Assembly: GCF_020740795.1 (NCBI RefSeq)
Contig: NC_067286.1
Coordinates: 1,731,990 to 1,795,989, forward strand
Direction of reading: 5' to 3'
DNA length: 64,000 nt
Source of the DNA: Apus apus
Lineage: Eukaryota > Chordata > Aves > Apodiformes > Apodidae
Shown here: positions 48,309 to 60,000 of the stretch, in pieces
Numbering within the stretch: position 1 is the first letter of the stretch
Layout: the number at the start of each line of letters is the position of its first letter
Notes under the pieces: model-generated
The model's input: the letters and a program-made list of their open reading frames with translations, nothing else
The model's database searches: none
What the model was told of the DNA's origin: nothing
Program-made: the position numbers and the translations under genes

Positions 48309-50679
48309 TCCAGAATTCCACCTTGCTTCTTAATATTCACCTTCAAGAGGAGTTCTTACTATGCTTAATGAGCAGGTGGGGCAGTTCCATCTTTTTCTTT
48401 GCCGTGGGGCACTTGGATTGTAAAATAATCCCCATCCTTAGGTTGTACAAGGGTATAAATGATTTTCACTGCTGTGGCTGAGGGGATCTGTGAACGTTCT
48501 CCAGGGCAAGGCAGCTTTCCTGCTCACAGGAATATGTTCTTGGGAGGTTTTTTTGCATTAATAAGAAGGCTTATTAATCCTTTCTGTGGTGGCACTGGCT
48601 GATTCTAAGCAGATTTGATGCACAAATTTTAGGGCACAGGCTGCACTGCCTAAAATTACAGCACAAAAACCGTTTTCCTGCTCTAGGATCAAATCTCAGG
48701 GTTGAAGCAACAGTGGCTTCCAGTAGCTCAGACCTTTATTTGCCTCATCTTTCAATGATGTTATGACCTGCCCTGGTCTGGAGAAGCAGGGGAAGGAACC
48801 CAGAGGGTTAACCACCACATGTTTTAATTCACAACGTGTATTTCCTCTCTAGCCAACTATCCTATCACGTTGCTGAAGGAGGCAGCTCATCCACGAGATA
48901 AGAGACCATCTCCTTCAGTGACAGCAAGAAATGCCTCCAGTCCTGCCCCTGCTGTGCTCCTGCCCAGCCATAGTTCAGAGCAGCCCCAGACAAGGGTGCT
49001 CTGTTTATCCGTGATGCCATCAGCCTGGAAGAGCTGACAGGAGTCAACATCTACACATTTCTTGCTCCTCTCCTTTTCTCCTCCCCTACACGGGGAGCAG
49101 CAAAGGAGATGGAAGTGAAAGAGCTCCCACCACCTCTACCCTGGTGAGAATCCCTTCATGCTGCCTCTGTGCCAAGGCAAGCTGGAGGTTTCTCCTGGTT
49201 TCTCCTGCTTCTGCCTGGTCTTATGGCTGCAGGAGGACTTGAGGCCATTAAACAGTCTTTTCCTGTGGCGTGAGGTGATGAAGGTCAGAAATGCAAGGAA
49301 TGTTTTCCTAAGGCTCGCCAGTTTTATTTAGTTTGGTTCAAAATAGACCTCTGGCAAGGAGAGCAAGAAATGTCAGCAAGACACCACATTAGGGTGGACC
49401 TGGAGCTTGTGATGTGGGAACAGTTTACTGGGACACTTTTCTCTGCTGAGTTCTTTGAATTTCAGGGGTTTCATCCTGTAGAGGTGTCTGCACAGCATGT
49501 TGGGTGCTCCAGCCTCTGAAATGAAGGGTGCTCCAACCTCTGCAATGAAGGCTGCTCCCTCTGCAGCCTGCTCTTCCCTGGTAACCACAGACCTGGGGGC
49601 TTTTCCTGGGGCTTTTCCTGGGGTATCCATGTGGCATTATCCTCAAGGTTTTCCACAGATGCATTCTGATGGGCTTTTCTGCCTGTTACGTCTGATTTCT
49701 CCTAAAAATTGATCATCATAGCTAAGTGATTCATCCTTTCTTACCCTGTATTTTACCTCGTAGCTTTTTAGCTTGTAACTTTAGGGACTGCTGGATATAA
49801 TGCAGAGAAATCATTTCCACACCCAGTAAATATTATGTACGTGCAGAAACCTTCTAGATTCCCTCTGCATGGAGCACCCAACTCCTGCACCTCATCAAGT
49901 GTGCCCCAGTCACTGCTGACATTATCTCAGGCAGGAGCAACCAGGAATGAGTTTAAGTGGGTTTTGATGAAACCTGTGGTGTTACTGTTGGAAAACTGCT
50001 CTGTGGACACCCTGCTCCAGTGGAGAGGATGTCCAGGAGAAGAGGACAATTGTCTAGAAGACCCCATTGCTTCTCTTCCTGGGAATGGATGCAGTGGTTC
50101 CACTGGGAAGATGGTTTTTCTTCTCTCTTTTTTCTTTTCTCTCTCATTATCTCTTTATTGTGGTTGTGGTTGTGGTTTAGTTTGATTTGTTTGTTGTGGT
50201 TTTGTTTGGCTTGGGTTTTTTGGTTGATTCCACATAGCTTGAAGGTCCATGTGTGCCATAAATTGTGGGTTCAGCTAAAAAAAAAACACCCAAATCTGTG
50301 CATATAAGCCTATCTCAGCTTTCTTTGTGCAGGAGAGAAATACAAATTGGAGGGTTTGGGGCTTGGTGATGTGAAATGTTGAGCAGCCTCATGGCCTGAG
50401 TGGTGCAGGAGTGAGTTCCACACCAGTTGCTCCATCCTGACAGGGTAGGTAAGGCCACCCAAAGGAAAGAACATACAGGATTTATTGTTAAAGTTCTACT
50501 TCAAGAACTCCAAATGCAACAAAGTAGAGAAATTATACAAACTCATTCCTGGCTTTTTTTGTTGTTGTTTTGTTTTTCAGATCATTCTGTAGATCTTTCT
50601 ATAGGTTTATGGAGTCCAAGCAGTCTGCAGACCTCAGTTTGAAAATCATTGCATAGAAAGATCTATTATTGCTGTGAAG

Positions 50680-51077
50680 ACAAGCTGAGAGAGCTGGGGT
50701 GTTCAGGCTGGAGAAGAGAAGGCTCCAGGGAGACCTTAGAGCACCTTCCAGTGCCTGAAGGGGCTCCAGGAAAGCTGGGAAGGGACTTTGGACATGGGAA
50801 GAGAGTGATGGAATAAGGGTGAATGGCTTCAAACTGGAATAGGGTAAATTTAGGTTGGACATTAGGAGGAAATTCTTCACTATGAGGCTGGTGAGACCCT
50901 GGCCCAGGCTGCCCAGGGAAGCTGTGGCTGCCCCATCCCTGGCAGTGTTGAAGGGCAGGTTGGATGGGGCTTGGAGCAGCCTGGGCTGGTGGGAGGTGTC
51001 CCTGCCCATGCAGGGGTGGGACTGGATGGTCTTAAAAGTCTCTTCCAATTCAAACCATTCCATGGTTCTGTGATTTT
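50680..51077 (+). mobile_element. CR1 LINE 3' fragment, about 400 bp
   Basis: GGTGTTCAGGCTGGAGAAGA, GGTTGGACATTAGGAGGAAA, CCTGGCCCAGGCTGCCCAGG and AACCATTCCATGGTTCTGTG. It covers the last 400 bp of CR1 in + orientation. Confidence 0.92.
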
Positions 51078-51977
51078 CAGCTGTAATCTAGAGCAGATGA
51101 TGTGAATTACTTCAACCTTCCCACCACTGGTAGCAGTTGAGAATAAATTCCCAGCAGCATCTCTCGTTTTGCTGCTTCTGCAGAGTAAAACCTTGTACAA
51201 CTGCAAATTGGTGAATTCCAATGATTTTCCTGTTAGTAGCAGCTGAAGATCTGATCCCCTGGTTTCTGTGACTGTGCTGAGAGGGACAGAAGCTCTGCCC
51301 TGAGCCAGGACCTTGTACTTACCCCTCCAGAGTCCTTTGCCAACAGTATTACTTTGTAATTCCATATAGAAGAAGATTGCAAAGCTGAAGAACATAGATG
51401 ATGTCCAAGAAGATGGAGTCACTGAGCAACACAGGGAGAGGAACATGAAAAGATGCTACAGTTGATTGTCTTGGGCTGTAATTCTTCAGGCTTCACTATG
51501 GAAGGGAACAGAGCCAGATTTTTGGTAAGGAATTTAATTTGGAAATTCATGACATATTTAGGCATCTTCCATGTCCTGGTTGAAGGTTGTGTCCTCTATG
51601 CCCACAACCTGATTCAAGGCCATGACTTCTTTTGACATGTAGAGATAAAGACACAAGTTACTGGTCACTCACAGTATTATCTGAGGGTCAGTGTCCATCA
51701 GGTGACTGCTCCAGAATGTGTGTGTGTCCCAGAAATGGGTTGTTCTGTACAGCAAGCTTTATCCAGCAGCCCATGGAAGTTCTTACTTCAGAGCTGGTGA
51801 CTTTAGGCAGTAGATGATCTATGCAGGGCTGGCTACATGTGCAGAAGTTGGGCTTTAATGGTCTTCTTGCCTGGGCAGGTCCTCCCTCCTGAGAAATTAC
51901 CTGGTGAGGACCTCGTGGATGGACACTGACATAATGTCTGCTCACAAAACTCCTCATCTGGATGGTTCCCGTGGATA

Positions 51978-52320
51978 ATCATAGAATCATGGAATGCCAG
52001 GTTGGAAGGGACCTCAAGTATCATCTGGTCCAACCTTCCCAGGTACTACTGTAGTTGATATGAGGTGGCTCAGCACCTTGTCCAGCTGAGACTTCACACT
52101 GTCCAATGTGGGGGAATCAACCACTTCCCTTGGGAGACTATTCCAATGTGTGACTGTCCTCATGGTGAGAAATTTACCTCTCATGTCCAGTTGGAATCTC
52201 CCCAGGAGCAACTTGTGCCCATCACCCCATGTCTTTTCCACGTGACTCCTTGTCAGTAGGGAATCTCCCTCTTCTTTGTGGCCACCCCTTAAGTACTGGG
52301 ATAACTCCATGACAAATCCA
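51978..52320 (-). mobile_element. CR1 LINE 3' fragment (different subfamily)
   Basis: ATCATAGAATCATGGAATGC, CAGGTTGGAAGGGACCTCAA, TCAGCACCTTGTCCAGCTGA and ACCTCTCATGTCCAGTTGGA. It is a subfamily distinct from the more common copies nearby. Confidence 0.88.
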
Positions 52321-52584
52321 AGTGCCTATCAGAAAAACCTCCAGCACAATCACCTTCTTGCAGCCCAGCCTGTCACACTGTCAAGGCTTTTATGCAACGT
52401 TTGTTTTAGGAACTTTTTGGCTCCTGGGGCACAAACCAGCCCAGGCAACGAGAGGAAAACAGGCTGTCTTCTGTGGCCAAGTAGGTGAAAGGCTGCATGT
52501 GCTGCTCTGTGCAGCTGTGAGGGCACAAAGAGCTTCTGTGAGGGGCAGAAAAGCCTGGAATTGAATCGGGTGGTCATGAGATGG

Positions 52585-53300
52585 GGGGTAGGGAAAGGTG
52601 AGAAGCACGACAGGAAAGGGTCCTGCACTTGGGCCACAACAACCCTCCAGGCTGGGGGAAGTGTGGCTGGAAAGTGTCTGGCAGAAAAGGACCTGGGGGT
52701 TCTAACTGACAAGCAGCTGAATTATATGAGCCAGCAGTGTGCCCAGGTGGCCAAGAAAACCAATGGCATCCTGGCTTGTCTTAGAAATAGTGTGGCCAGC
52801 AGAAGCAGAGAGGTGATTGTGCCCCTGTGCTCAGCACTGGTGAGGCCACCCCTGGAGTGTTGTGTCCAGTTTTGGGCCCCTCGATTCAAGAGAGACATGG
52901 AGGTGCTGGAGCGAGGACAGAGGAGGGCAACGAAGCTGGTGAAGGGCCTGGAGAATCAATCTGGTGAAGAACACTTGAAGGAGCTGGGAGTGTTTAGTTT
53001 GAGAAGGAGGAGGCTGAGGGGAGACCTCATCAGTCTCTACAGCTACCTGAAAGGTCATTGTAGAGAGGTTGGTGCTGGTCTCTTCTCACAGGTCATCAGT
53101 GACAGAACTAGAGGGAAGGGCTTCAAGCTGCACCAGGGCAGGGTCAGACTGGACATTAGGAAATTTTTTTCACAGAAAGAGTGGTTAGAGACTGGAATAG
53201 GCTGCCCAGGGAGGTGGGGGGGTCACCATCCCTGGAGGTGTTGAAGGGTGGTTTGGATGTGGTGTTGGTGGAGATGGTTTAGGGGAGAACTTTGTAGTTC
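52585..53300 (+). mobile_element. CR1 LINE, C-terminal reverse-transcriptase part still open
   Basis: An uninterrupted frame from about 52561 to 53244 encodes the C-terminal part of the CR1 ORF2 protein: EKDLGVLTDKQLNYMSQQCA, VIVPLCSALVRPPLECCVQF and ELGVFSLRRRRLRGDLISLY. The catalytic RT motifs and endonuclease lie further 5' and are absent, so it cannot be autonomous. The 3' part matches the copy at 45782. Confidence 0.92.
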
Positions 53301-56300
53301 ACCCAGGTCGGTGGAGGTGCCACTGCAGCATCACCTGAATAACAAGTCACCTTCTCCCCCATCCCTCAGGGGCAGACACAGACTTCCCTTCCTAACTTCA
53401 ATCAGAAAAAAAAAAAAGTCTACTGAAAACATAGTTTTAAATACCATTTTTCCCACTTATTCTGGGAAATTTTGCTTCCCCTGCTCTGTCCTGTAGGTGA
53501 CGATCACGTGCTCCTGGAGCTGGCTAATTAAGCTGATGCACTTTGATGCCATTTAAAATGCTGTGCAAAGATGTGTTTTGATATTTTCCTCTGATGCATC
53601 CGAGCATTTTGAAGGGAGTTGGTCATGGGAGAGAGGCTGGGGGACCTAACTAACTTGACAAGGCAACCAACCAACAAGCAAACAGCAATTCCCATTGTGC
53701 TGCCATCGCTGGCACCCATCTCACATTCCGCAGTGGATCTTGGGTTGGCTGTGTGGGATTATCAGGGTCAGGGCACAAACTGCTCCAGATGCCAAGGAAA
53801 CCAAGTACATAATCACACTTGTTTGGTATAGAAAGCAGCAGACATTGCAAGTGCCCCTCAGGACACGAAGGAGGAGAGAAATGTCCTGTCCTTGGCGCTG
53901 CCTCCTCAGGGTAATCTCATTTGTACTAATTTGTAACGAGAAGTCCATCCTGCAGATGTTCCCCCCCATTATCATCAGATTCTTTTCCTTTTCTCTGCCC
54001 TCAGATTTTGCTTTCAAATGTGACCCCAAAAAAATGAAATCATCTAAACAGTTACTGCCTTACTTCCTCAGTTACTAATCTTCATTTACATCTTCTGGAG
54101 AGCAAAACCCATGCTTGTTTTTATCTCTGTGACCCCATCCCTTATATGTAGTGATTCCTGGTTGCTTTTTCTGGCAAGATATAAACTCCTCCCAGATCAC
54201 AATCTTCCTCTGGTAGTCTGCACGAGAATATATTCATTTTTTCCCTCTGTCATAGATAATTTTTGCATCTGAATGTTAACAGTCAGTTGTTAGGGCAGAG
54301 CACCAGGGCAAATACTCCACGCAGTTAATACGGGCTGAAGAAATAGGGTTTATGTGCAAAACTAGGGATTTATTGTTGGTAGAAAGCCCCAGCACTTAGT
54401 GATCCCTCATCACTTAGGTCACTTAGATCTTTTAAAGTATGTTACAGCCAAATAATGGAAGTGATGTAATATATTTTCTCTGACTTTTGGGCATCCCCAA
54501 TCATCTCGGATGCTAAGGAGGAATCTGCAGGCTGATCAGAAGACTGAATCAAAGAGGGTCTCTTACCTCCCCTTGGATTTTTGGTGGGCTTGGAAAGCCA
54601 AGGAATGGGTCACAGGTGGTGACAGGAAGGAGAAATGGAGCTGGGAGTAGTGGAGGTAAAACAAAAAGAACACTGGGAAAAGAAAGGTTACTGGGAGAGC
54701 AGAGGGGACAGATTCGTTTTACCTAATTAATTGTCTTCAAGCAAAGACTGACTCTCTGTTCATGCCAGGAGTTGCAGCTGGATGCAGGATGCTAGTGAGT
54801 GGATGATGACAGTTGGATTTTATTGCAGTCTTTGTTACAAAGATCTCCTTCTTGCCTCTGTGAGACCCGTTGAGAGCCTGAGCTTGGCAAGAGCAGAAGA
54901 TCCAACCTCTGTTGACAAGTGACAGCCTGTAGCAGGACACAAAGACCTCCCCTGCTTAGAGGTGGAGGGTTCAAGCAGCTTCTTGGGCTGAATCATCTAC
55001 TGAAGGGGAAAGAAACAGCCACAGATTTTATGTCAGAAGAAGCTTTGAAGGTAATTGTATAATTTCTCTGGGAAAATCTGTTAATAAGGTGTTAATGTCC
55101 CTTATAGCTTCTGGTCCTGCTCAAATCAGAGGAGGAACAGGAGGGGAACAATTCTCAAGCTCAGTGGTGCTTTTTGGCCATTGTTAGTATCCCTTAAAAC
55201 ACTTTTCTAAAGGTTTAACTTGTGGAGGAAGATAAACTCTTTTTGAAATGTGGTGTGTAGGAAAAAGAAAAGTGACAAACCCACGAGTAACACCCCGTAT
55301 TAATGATGGGAAGTCAAGCTGAAAATACCAACTCAATTATTCTTTTGTGCAATAGATCGCCAGGAAAGAAATAATAATGCAAATAATTACTGCATTCTGG
55401 ATAGAACAGGTAAGTTATATGGTTAAATATGGGTCAAATATGCTAAACATTCACGAATGTCTTTGATGGTTGTGTTTGTGAGGTGGTCAGCATTCAAGAT
55501 GCAACTTAATTGGTGCTGAGGTGGGGGGAGAAGCTTTTCTTTCATGGGCCAGAGAGACAAGGTGTAGGAGCAGAGATGCCTTGCTCAGTGGGTTTCCCTG
55601 TGGCATTGCTAAAGGGAGGGAAAGCAGGGCTGTTTGATCTGCTGATTTTCAGGCAGAGAATTCCGAGCTGTAGCAGTCAGGTGATGTTCAGAGGGAGACG
55701 GGGTGCAGGCTGGTGGGTCTTTGTTTCTATGGTTACCTTCAGTTGGGATGGCTGTAACTGGGTCAGATCGGAAGGTGCGAATGGAAACAAAGGAATTGGG
55801 AACCAGTTAATGGGAGAGAAGCGTTGGTAGGAGGGAAAAGCAAGGAGGGAGCTGGATGTGGAACCAGGGATTTTAACGTACAGCGGCCCGATGTGGCCAG
55901 AGGAACAGAAGAGGCCACGGCAGCTGAAAGGGAGAGGCAGGAAAGATGGGGAAACAAAAAGAAGCCCCCATCCTACCCAACCAGCAAGTCTCTGGGACCA
56001 GCCACTTGCCATTTCCTTCCCTTCCCCACGTTTCTTGACCTCCCCAGTGCAGGACCTGGCGTTCTGGTGTTGGAACTCCTCGCTGTCCTGGCCAGCCTGC
56101 CCATCTTCCTTGCTGCCCAGTATATACCCTGTGTCCGTCCCCCTGCCCCTCCCCAGTGTGATACAATCAGAAAATCCCTACAAAGCTGCATTTATCCCAT
56201 TTCCCTGGTCCGAAGTGAAGGGATTCCAATAGTTCCTGCACCTTCAGGACCTGTGGCTTGGAACCGGCTGCTTTTTAAGCAAGCCAAGAAGATGAGGTCT

Positions 56301-56665
56301 ATAGGGTGCCCTCAAACACGGTGAAAATAACCTTATCCCGTGCCTAGGGCGGTGTTTTACAGCCTCTAATTGATTTACAGCCTGTCATTTATTACAGCCT
56401 GGCAAGACACCAGGCAGCTGCCTGTTGGCGGAGCCCTCAATTTCTCCCATCCCCAAACCCCAGCGCCTAGAGCTACGCTGGTTGCATCTCCCGGTCTGGC
56501 AGCCCCGGAGCACGGAGGGGCTGCCCGGGGCCACGCTCCGAGCCCCTCAGGCCGCGGCCGCCGCCTCAGGCCTCCCGCGGCCGCCATCACCGCCCCCTCG
56601 GCCCGCGCCCCCGGCCCGGCGGCCGCGCGGGTCCCCCCGGGGGGCGGGCGCAAGGCCAGCGAGGA

Positions 56666-56670
56666 CCAAT
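56666..56670 (+). promoter_or_regulatory. CCAAT box, FADS1 promoter
   Basis: GAGGACCAATAGGAG, 160 bp upstream of the FADS1 ATG. A candidate NF-Y site. Confidence 0.6.
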
Positions 56671-56690
56671 AGGAGTGGGGGAATGGGGAG

Positions 56691-56700
56691 GAGGCGGGGC
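56691..56700 (+). promoter_or_regulatory. GC box, FADS1 promoter
   Basis: GAGGCGGGGC between the two CCAAT boxes matches the Sp1/KLF consensus. Further G-rich boxes lie at 56730-56750. Confidence 0.55.
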
Positions 56701-56716
56701 TTGGGGGACCGCGTAG

Positions 56717-56721
56717 CCAAT
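56717..56721 (+). promoter_or_regulatory. CCAAT box, FADS1 promoter
   Basis: GTAGCCAATGGGAGG, about 110 bp upstream of the ATG and 51 bp from the first CCAAT box. No TATA box is visible. Confidence 0.6.
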
Positions 56722-56768
56722 GGGAGGTTGGGAGGGCGGAGCGGGCGGTGCTGGTGAGGGGGGGGTCC

Positions 56769-56828
56769 GAGCGGAGCCGAACCCAGCCGAGCGGAGCCGA
56801 ACCCAGCCGAACCCAGCCGAACCCAGCC
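56769..56828 (+). repeat. 10-bp tandem repeat in the FADS1 5' UTR
   Basis: Units of GAGCGGAGCC and GAACCCAGCC alternate and then repeat, the last ending directly at the start codon context CAGCCATGG. It is probably within the 5' leader and free of ATG. Confidence 0.85.
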
Positions 56829-57023
56829 ATGGAGGGCCCGGCAGGCGGGCGGGCTCTGCGTCGCTTCACCTGGGAGGAGATCGGGCAGCGGAACGGGCGG
56901 GGGTCGCCGGCCCAGGAGCGATGGCTGGTGATCGAGAGGAAGGTGTACGACATCAGCCGCTTCTGCCGGAGGCACCCGGGGGGCTCCAGGGTCATCAGCC
57001 ACTACGCCGGGCAGGACGCCACG
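56829..57023 (+). CDS. FADS1: FADS1 exon 1, cytochrome b5 domain
   Basis: 195 nt encoding [40 protein letters not shown] and [16 protein letters not shown]. The donor is GTGAGC. Confidence 0.96.
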
Positions 57024-60000
57024 GTGAGCGGCGGGGGGGGGGGTGGTGGGCCCCGGGGCTGAGGGGTCCCCCCCCACACATGCTGAGGGGTGTGAGGGGC
57101 TGAGGGGTCCCCCCACATGCTGAGGGGTGTGGGGTGCAGGTACTGAGGGGGTCACCCCATGCTGAGGGGTACAGGGGCTGAAGGGTCCCCCCCTTGCTGA
57201 GGAGTGTGAGGGGCTGAGGGGTCACCCCCCCATGCTGAGGGGTGCAGAGGATGAGGGGTCCCCCCCATGCTGAGGGGTGTGAGGGACAAGGGCTGAGGGG
57301 TCCCCCCCCCATGCTGAGGGGTGCAGAGGATGAGGGGTCCCCCCCATGCTGAGGGGTGCAGGGGCTGAGGGGTCCCCCCCACATGCTGAGGGGTGTGAGG
57401 GGCTGAGGGGTGTGAGGGGCAAGGGCTGAGGGGTCCCCCCCCATGCTGAGGGGTGCAGGGGCTGAGGGGTCACCCCCCCATGCTGAGGGGTGCAGGGGCT
57501 GAGGGGTCACCCCCCACATGCTGACGGGTGCAGAGGATGAGGGGGTCCCCCCCATGCTGAGGGGTGCAGGGGCTGAGGGGTCACCCCCCACATGCTGAGG
57601 GGTGCAGAGGATGAGGGGGTCCCCCCCATGCTGAGGGGTGCAGGGGCTGAGGGGTCACCCCCCCATGCTGAGGGGTGCAGGGGCTGAGGGGTCACCCCCC
57701 ACATGCTGAGGGGTGCAGGGGCTGAGGGGTCCCCCCCCATGCTGAGGGGTTTGGGGGGCAAGGACTGAGGGGTCCCCCCCATGCTGAGGGGTGTGAGGGG
57801 CAAGGGCTGAGGGGTCCCCCGACATGCTGAGGGGTCCAGGGGCTGAGGGGTCCCCCCCATGCTGAGGGGTGCGGGGTTAACCAACAGGTGCACGAATAAG
57901 GTGTCTGCAACCCGGCATAAAATCGGGGCAGAAACCCGTTCATTTCCGCACGGGGACCGTCAGCAAGAACGCTTTTGCTGTCTGCCGCGCCGAGGGGTGG
58001 CTGGCTGGGGTGTGCACGGCTAAATGGTGCTTTTCAGCCTCCTCTGACTTCAAAAAGCCAGCACGGCGTTTCTAAGAGGTGCCACTGGTGCAAAATATCC
58101 CTGGAAGTCGTGTTCCAGTCTTTAAAATCTGTCATGTCCGGTGATTTTTGCAAGGCAGAGTAAATGCTGTTCAAGTTGGGGTGTGGGGTGATTTTGTCAG
58201 TGTGTTTCCTCCCTTTGTTTGTTTGTATCTTTCACCGAAGAAAGTGTATTTCTCTAAATTCAAGTGTTAAGACTCAAGGGGTGCTGAAGCTACCTCAAGG
58301 GTGTGTTTGGTGAGCTCTGTTTCAGCCCCCTTTTTGTCCCAGAGCGGAAAGGGTGAAACTTGAGATCTTGCACTTCCCTTCATCGTTGGCCTATAACTTA
58401 AAGCCAAAGACAACAAACCTGAGTTTACACGTACTGCCTGAGGTCAGGGGGTGCTTTTTGAAGCCCCCCTGGGGGTGTCTGGTCAGAAATGAGTGGGTGG
58501 CAGTGGCCAGCACAGCACAGTTCCATGGTCACGCTGCAGCCAGCTGCATTCTTTTGGGTGTTATCATCTGTGTCACTGCTGGGTGCAGTTGAATTGCTGA
58601 TCACTCAGGAACCTGAGCCAAATATAAATTCCTTTCCCCCCTTTTCCCCCCAGTAATTTTGCCCTAGAATTTCTAAAGAATCAGGCCCCTCAATACCAGA
58701 AATTAAAGGTGATTTGAGTTTGCTGAATGCCACTGGAGTGCTCTGGTTTCTAGAAGGTGCAACCAGTGTGGTTCCTTTACCCTCCAGTTAGGATTGCACT
58801 GCCAGGTTTTACAGCCTCCGTGGAGGGGATTGGTCTGAAAAGTGTGGTACCATCCTCCTCTGATCTGCCCACATACTCCTCCCCAGTTTTTTTTTTCTCC
58901 CCTCTTCCAATAAGAAAAATGCAAATGTACTTCCCCCCTCCCATCCTTCCCTCCTTTATTCACATCAGCCTGAGCTGAGAGGATTCTACATCTGAAGCAC
59001 AACAGGGCTGGCCTCAAGCTGGCAACTTCAGATGGATTTTTTTTTTTAACCCCTTTCTTGACTAGATATCTTTTAAAAGGATGATTTCTTGTAAAAGCAT
59101 GCAACGATGAGCTGGAAATGAAGAGTGCTGAACAGTGCATGGTGCAGGAAGCTTCCAAGCTGATGTGCAGTGGGCAAATACTGTCCCAGAAAAGCAAAAG
59201 CATCCTAAGGCTGAGGGGGGTTGTAAAGTATATGCTAATTTGGACCCTGTAATTGGGGGATTTTCAGTAGGAAGTAGATGTCAAACTGCTTTGTGTGCTC
59301 AGGGGCTTTGTCATCCAAATAGAGTGATAGAGTTTGCAGTGATAACAATCACTAATGATTTATTTTTTTCCACCTTGTTGCCATGGAGATCGACATTACA
59401 TTACATTACATGAGAAAAGCAACTGATTTCCCCGACAGGGAATGGTGAGGAGGGGAAAAAAAGGCCTTTTCATGGGACTCTTCAGAAACAGGTCGGGGGG
59501 GAGCCACCTGGGGAGGAGGCAGGTAGCAAGAAAGTAAGACAATTCTAGGAAAATATGGCAGGGTGGGCATTGGAGATTGCCAAGGAAGCATGTTTGGACC
59601 AATGTGGAGCTTTTGAGAGGTTGGTTGTGGGTCACCAGAAGCTGCCATCACCTGTCTGTGTCCTGCTTATCCCATTATTTTTCCCAGTTCAGCCAGCTGA
59701 TCCATTTTTTGTGCTAACATCTTGCCCTTCTCCCTAGTCAAGACTTCCATTGCAGGATATAGGGCCTGAGGAGAAATAAAATGGAAGGCAAAGGCAAAAC
59801 AGAGACAGAGGAGTGTGCAGTTGAGGTGATAAATCTTGAGGATGTTGATTTTTCAGATTCAGAAGTAAGAAGGGAGTGAAGTGAGCCCATATGTCTTGGT
59901 CACCTGCACTTCACAGCATCTGGATAGAAAACGATAGAGAGACTTCAACTTCAAGTGATCATTTATGGTGTGAAGAAAGCAGTAAGATTTATGGCAGTAA

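Larger units (their letters stand above)
48309..56440. other. Spacer between the divergent FADS2 and FADS1 promoters
   Basis: About 8 kb without a recognised gene. It holds three CR1 pieces (50680-51077, 51978-52320, 52585-53300) and a small TGTGGT repeat run near 50157. Head-to-head FADS1/FADS2 spacing of about 10 kb is also typical of mammals, so shared regulatory elements are expected but none can be named from sequence. Confidence 0.7.
56440..57060. promoter_or_regulatory. CpG-rich island over FADS1 promoter and exon 1
   Basis: Very GC- and CpG-rich sequence (for example GGCCGCGGCCGCCGCC around 56550) spans the presumed FADS1 promoter, 5' UTR and first exon. I saw no upstream in-frame ATG before 56829. 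Confidence 0.7.

Noticed and set aside
46440-48368. 642-codon open frame on + over the FADS2 promoter and polypyrimidine tract
   Set aside because: Its sequence is a Pro/Phe/Leu/Ser monotony dictated by C/T repeats. It overlaps FADS2 exon 1 antisense and has no domain. Lack of stops follows from lack of purines.
52561-53244. 227-codon frame as a host gene
   Set aside because: It is recognisable as the C-terminal part of CR1 ORF2, lacks the catalytic RT core and has no gene structure. Listed as a mobile element instead.
56748-56828. N-terminal extension of FADS1 (frame open upstream to 56748)
   Set aside because: It would start at GTG, not ATG, and encodes only the decanucleotide repeat. The ATG at 56829 has a strong context and matches the family N terminus.
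56995-57943. Pro-rich repetitive open frames on - across 57.0-57.9 kb
   Set aside because: They are translations of the 36-bp minisatellite in FADS1 intron 1.
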